A stretch of DNA of 25,823 nucleotides. It comes from an uncultured Prevotellaceae bacterium (GTDB lineage: Bacteria > Bacteroidota > Bacteroidia > Bacteroidales > Bacteroidaceae). A model generated the notes under the pieces. That model ran no database searches. It saw nothing but the letters and a program-made list of their open reading frames with translations, and was not told the DNA's origin. Made by a program: the position numbers and the translations under genes. Where the stretch lies: positions 1-25,823 of the forward strand of contig UQST01000038.1 of NCBI GenBank assembly GCA_900543815.1, given 5' to 3'. Shown piece by piece: positions 15,796 to 24,178 of this stretch. Positions within the stretch are counted from its first letter, which is position 1; every line of letters starts with the position of its first letter.

Positions 15796-17430
15796 ATGGC
15801 AAAAGATATTAAATTCGACGCTGACGCACGCGAATTGATGAAGGAAGGCATGGACAAGCTGGCCAATGCCGTAAAGGTGACACTGGGCCCCAAGGGCAGA
15901 AACGTGGTCATCGAAAAGAAGTTCGGCGCACCACACATCACCAAGGACGGTGTGAGCGTAGCCAAGGAAGTGGAGTTGAAGGACTCTTTCCAGAACGCAG
16001 GAGCACAGCTGGTGAAGAGCGTGGCCACTAAGACTGGCGACGATGCAGGCGATGGTACAACCACAGCCACCATCCTGGCTCAGGCTATCGTACGCGAAGG
16101 ACTGAAGAACGTGGTGGCTGGAGCCAACCCCATGGACTTGAAGCGCGGTATCGACAAGGCTGTGGCTGCCGTGGTGGAGAACATCAAGGAGCAGGCCGAG
16201 CAGGTAGGCAGCGACTATCAGAAGATAGAGCAGGTGGCTACCGTGAGTGCCAACAACGACCCCGAAATAGGCAAACTGCTGGCCGACGCCATGCAGAAGG
16301 TGAGCAAGGACGGTGTGATCACCATCGAGGAGGCCAAGGGACGCGACACCACCATCGGAGTGGTAGAGGGTATGCAGTTTGACCGCGGCTATCTGTCATC
16401 TTACTTCGTGACCGACACCGAGAAGATGGAGTGCGTGATGGAGAACCCCTACATCCTCATCTATGACAAGAAGATAAGCAACCTGAAGGACTTCCTGCCC
16501 ATCCTGGAGCCTGCTGTACAGAGCGGCCGACCCCTGCTGGTGATTGCCGAGGACGTGGATAGCGAGGCTCTGACCACACTTGTGGTGAACCGTCTGCGCG
16601 GCCAACTGAAGATTTGCGCCGTGAAGGCTCCTGGCTTTGGCGACCGCAGAAAGGCCATGCTGCAGGATATCGCCATCCTGACAGGCGGTCTGGTTATCAG
16701 CGAAGACACTGGTCTGAAGCTGGAGCAGGCTACCATCGAGATGCTGGGCACCTGCGACAAGGTGGTCATCAGCAAGGACAACACCACCATCGTAAACGGT
16801 CACGGCGACAGCCAGAACATCAAGGACCGCGTCAACCAGATTAAGAACGAGATAGCCTCAAGCACCAGCGACTACGACAAGGAGAAGCTGCAGGAGCGTC
16901 TGGCAAAGCTCTCCGGCGGTGTGGCAGTGCTCTATGTGGGTGCTCCCAGCGAGGTGGAGATGAAGGAGAAGAAGGACCGCGTGGACGATGCACTGTGCGC
17001 TACACGTGCTGCCATCGAGGAAGGTATCATCCCCGGAGGCGGTGTGGCCTACATCAGAGCACAGAGTGTGCTCACCGACCTCAAGGGTGCCAACGCCGAT
17101 GAGACTACCGGCATACAGATTGTACGCCGTGCCATCGAGGAGCCCTTGCGCCAGATTGTGGCCAACGCAGGCGAAGAGGGCAGCGTGGTAGTGAACAATG
17201 TACGCCTGGGCAAGGGCGACTACGGCTACAACGCACGCGAGGACAAGTACGAGAACATGAAGGAGAGCGGAATCATCGACCCTGCCAAGGTGACCCGTGT
17301 AGCTCTGGAGAACGCTGCCAGCATCGCAGGCATGTTCCTCACCACAGAGTGTGTCATCTGCGACGCCAAGGAGGAGAATCCTGCTCCCGCTATGGGTGCC
17401 GGCGCTCCCGGAATGGGCGGCATGATGTAA
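15796..17430 (+). CDS. groEL: Chaperonin GroEL
   Basis: A complete 544-residue GroEL, the ATP-driven double-ring chaperonin. Equatorial-domain motifs include VTLGPKGRNVVIEK, the ATP-site signature DAGDGTTTATILAQ, and the apical segment SYFVTDTEKMECVMENPYILIYDKKI. It ends with the usual flexible tail GMGAGAPGMGGMM-like repeat. A strong Shine-Dalgarno-like AAGGAGG lies at 15780-15786, 9 nt before the ATG, which fixes the start and is unusual for this phylum. It shares a transcript with groES and is closed by a very strong hairpin terminator at 17469. Confidence 0.98.
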   Translation: MAKDIKFDADARELMKEGMDKLANAVKVTLGPKGRNVVIEKKFGAPHITKDGVSVAKEVELKDSFQNAGAQLVKSVATKTGDDAGDGTTTATILAQAIVREGLKNVVAGANPMDLKRGIDKAVAAVVENIKEQAEQVGSDYQKIEQVATVSANNDPEIGKLLADAMQKVSKDGVITIEEAKGRDTTIGVVEGMQFDRGYLSSYFVTDTEKMECVMENPYILIYDKKISNLKDFLPILEPAVQSGRPLLVIAEDVDSEALTTLVVNRLRGQLKICAVKAPGFGDRRKAMLQDIAILTGGLVISEDTGLKLEQATIEMLGTCDKVVISKDNTTIVNGHGDSQNIKDRVNQIKNEIASSTSDYDKEKLQERLAKLSGGVAVLYVGAPSEVEMKEKKDRVDDALCATRAAIEEGIIPGGGVAYIRAQSVLTDLKGANADETTGIQIVRRAIEEPLRQIVANAGEEGSVVVNNVRLGKGDYGYNAREDKYENMKESGIIDPAKVTRVALENAASIAGMFLTTECVICDAKEENPAPAMGAGAPGMGGMM

Positions 17431-17468
17431 TCAGCCAAAGACATTTTTCCCACAGATAGGGTTTCCCG

Positions 17469-17521
17469 AGGGCGGGATGCGACCTCTGTCACACAAGACA
17501 GGTTGCATCCCGCCCTTTTTC
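17469..17521 (+). terminator. Terminator of groESL
   Basis: AGGGCGGGATGC (17469-17480) pairs with GCATCCCGCCCT (17505-17516), extended inward by an ACCT/AGGT match, then a T run. It starts 38 nt after the groEL stop. Confidence 0.95.
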
Positions 17522-17559
17522 ATTTTTATCCGCAAGTGACACTTATTTCGTCCACAGCC

Positions 17560-17590
17560 TTTGCCATCCCACTATTTTATAGTATATTTG
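17560..17590 (+). promoter_or_regulatory. Promoter of the POT transporter gene
   Basis: TTTG at 17560-17563 and TATATTTG at 17583-17590 are separated by 19 bp, a near-ideal Bacteroidetes -33/-7 pair. Predicted leader to the ATG at 17623 is about 27 nt. Confidence 0.75.
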
Positions 17591-17622
17591 CCTTTGATTA
17601 ATCAATTTAACACAACAAAATT

Positions 17623-19131
17623 ATGTTCGAAGGACAACCACGAGGGCTGTGGGCCCTTGCTTTTGCCAACACGGGAGAGCGTTTCGGCTACTACACCATG
17701 CTGGCAGTATTCATTCTCTTCCTGCAGGCCAACTTCGGCTGGAACGGTGCTACCGCAGGACTTGTATATTCCAGTTTCCTCATGTTGGTGTATTTCCTGC
17801 CGCTCTTTGGCGGTATCGCCGCCGACCTGTGGGGCTACAGCCGCATGGTGACGACTGGCATCTTCATCATGTTTGCCGGCTACGCATTGCTCTCCATCCC
17901 TATGGGGGCAAGCACGACTGCCATTGTGGCAATGGGTGCAGCGCTTCTGCTGGTGAGCCTGGGCACAGGTCTGTTCAAGGGTAACCTGCAAGTGATGGTG
18001 GGCGACCTGTACAATGACCCGAAGTATGCAGGCAAGCGCGATGCAGGTTTCTCACTCTTCTACATGCTCATCAACGTGGGTGCTCTCTTTGCTCCTACCG
18101 CTGCCATCAAGATCATGGAGTGGGCGCAGAAGTCACTGGGCATCAGCGAAGCAGACTCTTATCACTTTGCCTTTGCCGTGGCATGCGTGTCACTGATAAT
18201 CTCCATCTGCATCTATTACGGCTTCAAATCCACCTTCCAGCAGGTGCTCAACGTGGAGAAGAAGGACAAGGCCAAGGCTGACACTGCCAATGAGAAGGAA
18301 CTGAGCAAGAGCGAGACCGTCGAGCGCATCGTGTGCCTGGTGCTTGTGTATGCTGTGGTAATCTTCTTCTGGATGGCCTTCCACCAGAATGGTGCCACTC
18401 TGACCTACTTTGCACGTGACTACGTGGCCACCACAGCCACTGGCATTACCGCTATGGAGTTCGACGTGACCAACCTTCTGCTCTGCATCGTAATCATATA
18501 TGGCCTGTTTGGCATCTGCCAGAGCAAGGCCGCTCAGCAGAAAGCCATCTGGGGAGCAGCCATCCTGGCAGCCGCAGGCATTCTGTATTACAAATATACC
18601 CTCACGGGTGAGGTGGGCGTTTCTGCCCCCATCTTCCAGCAGTTCAACCCCTGCTTCGTGGTGGCTCTCACCCCTGTGAGCATCGCTCTGTTCGGCTGGC
18701 TGGCCAAGAAGGGCAAGGAGCCCAAGGCACCTGTCAAGATTGGACTTGGCATGCTGGTGGCTGCCGTTGCCTATCTCTTGATGACTGTCACCTCAATCGG
18801 ACTGCCTGCACCCAACGCCGAGACACCTGAGCATCTGGCCAACGTAAGCCCGAACATCCTGGTGAGCACTTATCTCATCCTCACCTTTGCCGAGCTGCTG
18901 CTCTCACCCATCGGCATCTCATTTGTCACCAAGGTGGCTCCTCCCAAGTACAAGGGCATGATGATGGGCGGATGGTTTGTGGCTACTGCCGTGGGCAACT
19001 TCCTCGTGAGCATTCCCACTATCCTGTGGGGCAAGGACCTCTACATCGTGTGGGGCACTCTGATGTGCATCTGCCTGGTGGCTGCACTCTTCATCTTCAG
19101 CATCATCAAGAAGCTGAACCGCGTGGCATAA
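17623..19131 (+). CDS. Proton-dependent oligopeptide transporter (POT/PTR2 family, MFS)
   Basis: A 502-residue inner-membrane transporter with about 12-14 hydrophobic segments, expected to import di- and tripeptides with protons. The family N-terminal motif is visible as ANTGERFGYYTMLAVF; the helix 1 ExxER signature is altered, with Asn where the first Glu normally sits. Other features are GGIAADLWGYSRMVTTG (the MFS helix 2-3 loop), GTGLFKGNLQVMVGDLY, and FFWMAFHQNGATLTYFARD (the POT helix 7 FWxxxxQ motif). The C-terminal half includes TFAELLLSPIGISFVTKVAPPKYKGMMMGGWF, strongly typical of POT proteins. It has its own promoter and terminator, so it is probably monocistronic. Confidence 0.93.
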   Translation: MFEGQPRGLWALAFANTGERFGYYTMLAVFILFLQANFGWNGATAGLVYSSFLMLVYFLPLFGGIAADLWGYSRMVTTGIFIMFAGYALLSIPMGASTTAIVAMGAALLLVSLGTGLFKGNLQVMVGDLYNDPKYAGKRDAGFSLFYMLINVGALFAPTAAIKIMEWAQKSLGISEADSYHFAFAVACVSLIISICIYYGFKSTFQQVLNVEKKDKAKADTANEKELSKSETVERIVCLVLVYAVVIFFWMAFHQNGATLTYFARDYVATTATGITAMEFDVTNLLLCIVIIYGLFGICQSKAAQQKAIWGAAILAAAGILYYKYTLTGEVGVSAPIFQQFNPCFVVALTPVSIALFGWLAKKGKEPKAPVKIGLGMLVAAVAYLLMTVTSIGLPAPNAETPEHLANVSPNILVSTYLILTFAELLLSPIGISFVTKVAPPKYKGMMMGGWFVATAVGNFLVSIPTILWGKDLYIVWGTLMCICLVAALFIFSIIKKLNRVA

Positions 19132-19160
19132 TCTGCCTTGCGCCCTGTTTCACCCCATAG

Positions 19161-19204
19161 AAAAGGGGCATGGATACCTCTCTCGGGCCTTCCATGCCCC
19201 TTTT
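19161..19204 (+). terminator. Terminator of the POT transporter gene
   Basis: AAAAGGGGCATGGA (19161-19174) pairs perfectly with TCCATGCCCCTTTT (19191-19204), giving a 14-bp stem with flanking A and T tracts. It begins 29 nt after the stop. Confidence 0.92.
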
Positions 19205-19262
19205 CCCTTTACAGACAGGCCGGCCAAACGGCCAACAACAAACAGCCAAACCACACCTCAGG

Positions 19263-20633
19263 ATGAATATCAGAGAAACCGTCAAGGCACTGCGTGCCTA
19301 TTTCCAGTCGGGTGCCACACTCAGCCGAGAAGCCAGTTGCACCGCGCTCTTGAAGTTGAAAGAGGGCATCAAGAGGCATGAAGAGGAGATTACAGAAGCC
19401 CTCCACAGCGACCTTGGCAAGTCGTCCACCGAGGCGTATATGACCGAGATAGCCTCGCTGTACTCCGACATCGACCATGCCATCAGGCATCTGAAAGGCT
19501 GGATGCGGCCTCATCGCGTGGGCACACCGCTGAGTCTGGCCCCTGCCAGTTCGCACATTGTGCAGAGTCCCTATGGTGTGACGCTCATCATAGCTCCCTG
19601 GAACTACCCCATCCTACTCACTCTGTCGCCCCTGATAGGTGCCTTGGCAGCCGGCAACTGTGCGGTTCTGAAGCCCTCGGAATCGGCTACCGCCTGCGCC
19701 CAAGTCATCAGCAAGCTGCTCTCCAGCTGCCTCGACGAACAACTGGTGACGGTCATCAACGGCGATGCAGAGGTAGCAAAGAGTCTGCTCAACGAGCATT
19801 TCGATTTCATCTTCTACACCGGCAACGCACAAGTGGCACGCTACGTGATGGAAAAAGCCGCGCGCCATCTCACTCCCATCCTGCTGGAACTGGGCGGGAA
19901 GTCGCCTGTCATCGTCACGCGAAGCGCCAACCTGCGCCTGGCTGCCCGACGTATCGCCTTCGGCAAATGGATGAATGCTGGCCAGACATGCGTGGCTCCC
20001 GACTATGTGCTCGTTGAGGAGTGCGTGCACAATGCTTTCGTCAAGCATCTCAGAGAACAGACCGAGGCGATGTACGGCGCCAATCCGCTCACCAATCCTG
20101 CCTACGGAAAGATTATCAACCGGCATCATTTACATCGCTTGCAGCAACTCATCCTCCCGCAGAAGGTCTTGTTTGGAGGAGAAGCAGACAGCCAGTCGCT
20201 TCGCATAGCGCCTACCGTGCTTGACCACGTGCAACCTCAGGATGCCGTAATGGGTGAGGAAATCTTCGGCCCCATACTGCCCGTACTCACGATAGCCAAT
20301 CTGGAGGAGGCCATAAGCTTCATCAGCAGCCGCCCTCACCCATTGGCCCTCTACCTCTTCACCTCCAGCCATCATGAGGAGCACCGCGTGATGAACAGCC
20401 TGCAGTTTGGTGGCGGCTGCGTCAATGACACCCTCGTGCATCTGGCCAACCATCATCTGCCCTTCGGTGGCATCGGTGAGTCGGGCATGGGCACCTACCA
20501 GGGTCACCATTCCTTCCTTGCTTTCAGCCATCCCAAGGGCATCCTCACCACCCCCACATGGCTCGACATCCCCATCCGCTACCAGCCCTACACCAAGCTC
20601 AAGGACTGGTTCATCCGGTTCGTCACCCGCTGA
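19263..20633 (+). CDS. Aldehyde dehydrogenase (ALDH3-like)
   Basis: A 456-residue NAD(P)-dependent aldehyde dehydrogenase, short like the ALDH3/YwdH group. Motifs in order: SPYGVTLIIAPWNYPILLTL (cofactor and oxyanion Asn), AAGNCAVLKPSESA, FIFYTGNAQVARYVMEKAARHLTPILLELGGKSP with general base Glu209, MNAGQTCVAPDYVLV with catalytic Cys243, GEEIFGPILPVL, and HLPFGGIGESGMGTYQGHHSFLAFSHPKGIL. The C-terminal hydrophobic/basic tail (YTKLKDWFIRFVTR) recalls membrane-associated class 3 enzymes. I chose the ATG at 19263 (MNIRETVKALRAYF); the ATG at 19170 is within the upstream terminator. No clear promoter box was seen in the ~60 bp leader. Physiological substrate unknown. Confidence 0.93.
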   Translation: MNIRETVKALRAYFQSGATLSREASCTALLKLKEGIKRHEEEITEALHSDLGKSSTEAYMTEIASLYSDIDHAIRHLKGWMRPHRVGTPLSLAPASSHIVQSPYGVTLIIAPWNYPILLTLSPLIGALAAGNCAVLKPSESATACAQVISKLLSSCLDEQLVTVINGDAEVAKSLLNEHFDFIFYTGNAQVARYVMEKAARHLTPILLELGGKSPVIVTRSANLRLAARRIAFGKWMNAGQTCVAPDYVLVEECVHNAFVKHLREQTEAMYGANPLTNPAYGKIINRHHLHRLQQLILPQKVLFGGEADSQSLRIAPTVLDHVQPQDAVMGEEIFGPILPVLTIANLEEAISFISSRPHPLALYLFTSSHHEEHRVMNSLQFGGGCVNDTLVHLANHHLPFGGIGESGMGTYQGHHSFLAFSHPKGILTTPTWLDIPIRYQPYTKLKDWFIRFVTR

Positions 20634-20697
20634 ACTCCACCCTGGCTGCACCCTTTGCAAACTTCCCTACCTCTCTGACATTCACCCCATAAGCCAC

Positions 20698-20732
20698 GGT
20701 ACACAAAGTTGTGGTCCACAAACTTGTGTACC
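20698..20732. promoter_or_regulatory. 35-bp double palindrome, candidate operator
   Basis: The 35-bp region is a near-perfect palindrome (two mismatched pairs) that contains two smaller dyads, CACAAAGTTGTG and CACAAACTTGTG. It covers the -33 region of the ATPase promoter, where a repressor would be expected to bind. It could also form a hairpin. Confidence 0.6.
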
Positions 20733-20754
20733 ATAGCATTTTTATATAACTTTG
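20723..20754 (+). promoter_or_regulatory. Promoter of the ATPase gene
   Basis: TAACTTTG at 20747-20754 fits the -7 consensus; CTTG at 20723-20726 is a one-mismatch -33 at 20-bp spacing. Leader to the ATG at 20780 is about 20 nt. Confidence 0.65.
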
Positions 20755-20779
20755 CAGAAACATTAAAGGAGGGACTGAT

Positions 20780-21907
20780 ATGGAAAAGCATTTTATCTAT
20801 GGCATGTCGGTTGAGGGCGAAAACTTCACTGACCGCACGAGAGAGACCCAAAGACTTAAGAAAGACTTTGAGCATGGAATGAATGTGATTCTCATTTCTC
20901 CCAGACGAATGGGCAAGACTTCGCTGGTCAAGAAGGTAAAGGCTGAGATTAGCGACCCCTATATTCGCATCGTGATGATGGATATCTATGACTGCCGCTC
21001 CGAATATGATTTCTACAACCGCTTTGCCGCTTCCATTCTGAAAGAGACCTCCAACAAGATGGAACAGACTCTGGAGAACGTGAAGAAGTTCCTTGTTCGC
21101 CTCACGCCCAAGATATCGTTCAGTCCGGAACCTCTCTCTGAATACTCCATGTCATTGGGTATCAGCCCCGAAAACTATACTCCCGAAGAGATTCTCAACC
21201 TGCCCGAAGTGATAGCCAAAGAAAAAGGAATCCATATAGTCATCTGTATAGATGAGTTCCAACAGATAGGTGAAATGCCCGACTCACTTAGTATCCAGAA
21301 AAGGATGAGAGGCGTGTGGCAGCATCAGACACATGTCTCATACTGCCTCTATGGGAGCAAGAAACATCTGATGACCAACCTGTTCCAGAACAAGCGCATG
21401 CCCTTCTACCAGTTTGGCGAGACCAATGAACTGTCTGCAATAAGCACCCAAGACTGGGTTCCGTTCATACAGAGCCGCTTCGAGAAGAACAGCCAGTGCA
21501 TCTCGGCAGACTACGCCTCCAGGATTTGCGAATACGTGGGCAACCATTCCTCATACGTTCAACAGTTGGCATGGAACATCATGGTGGAGACTGACAAGGA
21601 AGTGAACGAAGAGAGTTTTGCCAATGGATGGAAAGCCATGCTGGCCCAATGCAGCAGTTACTTCCGGGAACAAATCAGAGGACTAAGCAGTTATCAGATG
21701 AACTTCATTCGTCTGCTTTGCTCTGGCATCACGTCAGACTTCGGTAGCAAGGCACATCAGGAAATGTTCCCACTGGGCAGCAAATCCAATATCACACGCA
21801 TCAAGACATCCCTCATAGAGAGAGAAATCGTCGAACAAGAGGCCGACAACAGCATCCACCTCATCAACCCCGTGTTCCAGAGGTGGTTTACCTCAGAGTA
21901 CCTGTAA
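20780..21907 (+). CDS. ATP-binding protein, archaeal-type ATPase (ATPase_2/AAA) with C-terminal winged helix
   Basis: A 375-residue P-loop ATPase. It begins with a DRTRETQRLKKDF segment, then Walker A ISPRRMGKTSL (residues ~39-49), a sensor-type strand IVMMDIYDCRSEYDFYNRF, Walker B IVICIDEFQQI (Asp158-Glu159), YCLYGSKKHLMTNLF, and a C-terminal region (from about 300) with a predicted winged helix (SYQMNFIRLL... NITRIKTSLIEREIVEQEADNSIHLINPVFQRWF). This is the PF01637 architecture common in Bacteroidetes and archaea; cellular roles are largely unknown and some members are linked to mobile DNA. Its codons look less GC-rich than its neighbours, possibly acquired. It stands alone behind a palindromic promoter. 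Confidence 0.85.
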   Translation: MEKHFIYGMSVEGENFTDRTRETQRLKKDFEHGMNVILISPRRMGKTSLVKKVKAEISDPYIRIVMMDIYDCRSEYDFYNRFAASILKETSNKMEQTLENVKKFLVRLTPKISFSPEPLSEYSMSLGISPENYTPEEILNLPEVIAKEKGIHIVICIDEFQQIGEMPDSLSIQKRMRGVWQHQTHVSYCLYGSKKHLMTNLFQNKRMPFYQFGETNELSAISTQDWVPFIQSRFEKNSQCISADYASRICEYVGNHSSYVQQLAWNIMVETDKEVNEESFANGWKAMLAQCSSYFREQIRGLSSYQMNFIRLLCSGITSDFGSKAHQEMFPLGSKSNITRIKTSLIEREIVEQEADNSIHLINPVFQRWFTSEYL

Positions 21908-21951
21908 ACCTCCACTTCCACCGACAGTTCGCCCTCGCCACACGCCACACG

Positions 21952-21993
21952 TTTTTCGATGCGGCGCAAGGATTGCTGCATATCCTCGAAAAA
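21952..21993. other. Inverted repeat / possible hairpin after the ATPase gene
   Basis: TTTTTCGA (21952-21959) and TCGAAAAA (21986-21993) are perfect inverted arms; inside them TGCGGC can pair with GCTGCA. No T-tract follows the stem on either strand, so a conventional terminator is doubtful. Confidence 0.35.
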
Positions 21994-22073
21994 GGGAAAT
22001 AAAAACCACAGCAAGACGTTTTTCCCCTTTCTTCTTTAGTCTGCTTGAATGCCAAAAGCAGTTCTTCTGCCTT

Positions 22074-22250
22074 TCACAAAACTATTTCTGATGTTGACGT
22101 AAAAGCCCTCTGCGCCTTTCCGAAGACATATTCAGGAGCCAGACAGGCGCTCTTCTTCTCAAGAACAAACCTTGTAGGAACAGCCGTTGCTGGCTTACCT
22201 CCAGCCCGCAAGCGCCCCAACTCCTGTCTTTCTCCCTCTCGCGCGTACAT
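22074..22250 (-). CDS. Possible small protein (58 aa), uncertain
   Basis: A minus-strand frame from the ATG at 22250 to the TGA at 22074 starts MYAREGERQELGRLRAGGKP and ends FGKAQRAFTSTSEIVL. The composition is protein-like, but no domain, signal peptide or promoter box is recognised, and the plus-strand frame here is also open (22045-22338). Both could be chance readings of a dispersed non-coding repeat. Treat it as a candidate only. Confidence 0.25.
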   Translation of the reverse strand: MYAREGERQELGRLRAGGKPATAVPTRFVLEKKSACLAPEYVFGKAQRAFTSTSEIVL

Positions 22251-22528
22251 TATATATATGCAGATGACAGAGGGGTGGACGATTGGAAGCCCGAAGACAG
22301 TTCTTCAGATAAGGACAAACACGATGCTGTCGGATTAGGCAAATACTTTTGAGCGATGGACTGCATTTCCCTTCTGGAGCAGAATCTTGCCTTTCCGCAC
22401 AAGAAAAAGGGCTTTTTCTGCTTGGAGAACAATCCTCTATCTGAGGTTTTCATACAGGCTTTATTGTAGAATGAATCACTTTACGAACCATGTTGTTTTA
22501 GAATTATATTCTTTAGTAAGCGCTTTTT

Positions 22529-22562
22529 ATTGCCAGACAGACCTGCATTGCCGTAACTTTGC
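22529..22562 (+). promoter_or_regulatory. Promoter of metY
   Basis: TAACTTTGC at 22554-22562 matches the -7 consensus, with ATTG 21 bp upstream as an imperfect -33. The leader to the ATG at 22652 is about 85 nt and A-rich. Confidence 0.6.
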
Positions 22563-22651
22563 AGTGCAAAACAAAGGAGAAGCAAAGCCTTCTGCCAAGT
22601 GTAGCAAACACAAAGAACAGGATAATACAAACAAATAAAAAGGATACGACT

Positions 22652-23941
22652 ATGGCAACAAATCAGAAACTGCACCTTGAGACTCTGGCACTTCATGTTG
22701 GTCAGGAGACCGCCGACCCCGCAAGCGACGCTCGCGCAGTGCCTATCTATCAGACTACCAGCTATGTTTTCCACAACTCCCAGCACGCTGCCGACCGCTT
22801 CGGACTGCGTGATGCCGGCAACATCTACGGCCGACTGACCAACAGCACCCAGGATGTGTTTGAGAGACGAGTAGCTGCGCTGGAGGGCGGAGTGGCAGGT
22901 CTGGCCGTGGCAAGCGGTGCTGCAGCCGTCACCTATGCACTGCAGAACGTGCTTCAGAATGGTGATCACATCGTGGCAGCCGACAACCTCTACGGCGGTT
23001 CCTTCAATCTCATCACCCACACGCTGCCCACCCAAGGTGTGGAATACAGCATCGTGAACGTAAACGACTTGCAGGCACTGGAGGCCGCAATACGTCCCAA
23101 CACCAAGGTCATCTACGCCGAGACCTTCGGCAACCCCAACAGCGATGTGACCGACCTGGATGCCATTGCCGAGGTGGCACACCGTCACGGCATACTCTTC
23201 ATCGTGGACAACACCTTCGCACCCATCCTCATACGTCCCCTCGAGCATGGTGTGGATGTGGTGGTACACAGCGCCACGAAGTTCATAGGCGGCCACGGCA
23301 GTTCGCTGGGCGGAGTGATAGTGGATGGAGGCAAGTTCGACTTCAAGGCCCATGCCGACAAGTATCCCACTCTGGCCAAGCCCGACCCATCCTATCATGG
23401 TGCCGTCTTTGCCGATGTGGCAGGTCCAGCCGCCTTTGTCACCCGCATCCGTGCCGTCATCCTGCGCGATACAGGAGCCACCATTTCACCCTTCAACGCC
23501 TGGATACTGCTTCAGGGCGTGGAGTCACTGCCCCTTCGCATCGAGCGCCATGTGGATAACGCGCTGCGGGTAGTAGATTATCTGAGCCGTCACCCCAAGG
23601 TGAAAAGCGTGTCGCATCCCGCCCTTCCCAGCCACAAGGACCATGCGCTCTACGAGAAATACTTCCCCCAGGGCGGTGGCAGCATCTTCACCTTCGAGAT
23701 AGATGGCACCCAGGAAGATGCCTGGAAGTTCATCGACTCCCTCAAGATCTTCTCCCTGCTGGCCAACGTAGCCGATGTGAAGTCCCTCGTCATCCATCCC
23801 TACACCACCACACACTCCCAGATGAGCCCCGAGGAACTGGCCGAACAGCACATCACACCCAGCACCGTCCGCCTCTCCATAGGCGTAGAGCACATCGACG
23901 ACATCATCGACGACCTGGACCAAGCCTTTGCACAACTCTGA
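22652..23941 (+). CDS. metY: O-acetylhomoserine sulfhydrylase (aminocarboxypropyltransferase)
   Basis: A 429-residue PLP enzyme of the Cys/Met metabolism family. It makes homocysteine (or methionine, with methanethiol) from O-acetylhomoserine in the cytoplasm. Motifs: LETLALHVGQETADPASDARAVPIYQTTSYVF, YGRLTNSTQDVFERRVAALEGG, VASGAAAVTYAL, DNLYGGSFNLI, ETFGNPNSDVTDLDAIAEVAH, IVDNTFAPILIRPLEHG, and VVHSATKFIGGHGSSLGG with the PLP Schiff-base Lys210. An extended C-terminal segment (AWILLQGVESLPLRIERH ... VRLSIGVEHIDDIIDDLDQAF) and length of about 430 residues distinguish it from shorter cystathionine enzymes. The ATG at 22652 was chosen because the alternative TTG at 22559 is inside the promoter box. 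Confidence 0.95.
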   Translation: MATNQKLHLETLALHVGQETADPASDARAVPIYQTTSYVFHNSQHAADRFGLRDAGNIYGRLTNSTQDVFERRVAALEGGVAGLAVASGAAAVTYALQNVLQNGDHIVAADNLYGGSFNLITHTLPTQGVEYSIVNVNDLQALEAAIRPNTKVIYAETFGNPNSDVTDLDAIAEVAHRHGILFIVDNTFAPILIRPLEHGVDVVVHSATKFIGGHGSSLGGVIVDGGKFDFKAHADKYPTLAKPDPSYHGAVFADVAGPAAFVTRIRAVILRDTGATISPFNAWILLQGVESLPLRIERHVDNALRVVDYLSRHPKVKSVSHPALPSHKDHALYEKYFPQGGGSIFTFEIDGTQEDAWKFIDSLKIFSLLANVADVKSLVIHPYTTTHSQMSPEELAEQHITPSTVRLSIGVEHIDDIIDDLDQAFAQL

Positions 23942-23963
23942 CACACCATAGCGTAAATCCTCA

Positions 23964-24012
23964 CCCAGCCGCCTGCCTCCTCTTTCACAAGGACAGGCGG
24001 CTGGGCTTTTTT
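23964..24012 (+). terminator. Terminator of metY
   Basis: CCCAGCCGCCTG (23964-23975) pairs with CAGGCGGCTGGG (23994-24005), a 12-bp stem followed by C and six T. It starts 23 nt after the stop. Confidence 0.95.
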
Positions 24013-24178
24013 AGAGACGCCGAAGCAAGCTTTAGCCCATATTTCGCAAAGCAGATGAAACTGACTTATCTATCAGATTGCGGCAGTTTATCCCCCAAAC
24101 ACCAATTAGAACATAAGGAGAAGAAGTCTCCCTATACACTTCCAGCGAGTCACCATGACAGGGAAATGCATCTCCGCC

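Larger units (their letters stand above)
21908..22651. other. Long intergenic region before metY, largely unassigned
   Basis: About 740 bp. It holds a possible hairpin at 21952-21993, a weak 58-codon minus-strand frame at 22074-22250, a small AGAAAAA/TTTTTCT inverted repeat near 22401-22418, and the metY promoter at 22529-22562. Longer open frames on both strands lack recognisable motifs. I looked for a SAM-type riboswitch ahead of the methionine gene and did not see one. Confidence 0.5.

Noticed and set aside
19170..19262. Upstream start (ATG at 19170) for the aldehyde dehydrogenase
   Set aside because: It lies inside the POT terminator stem and adds a non-family N-terminus; the ATG at 19263 fits the family.
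21908..22651. SAM riboswitch ahead of metY
   Set aside because: No SAM-I, SAM-II or related conserved core could be recognised in the leader.
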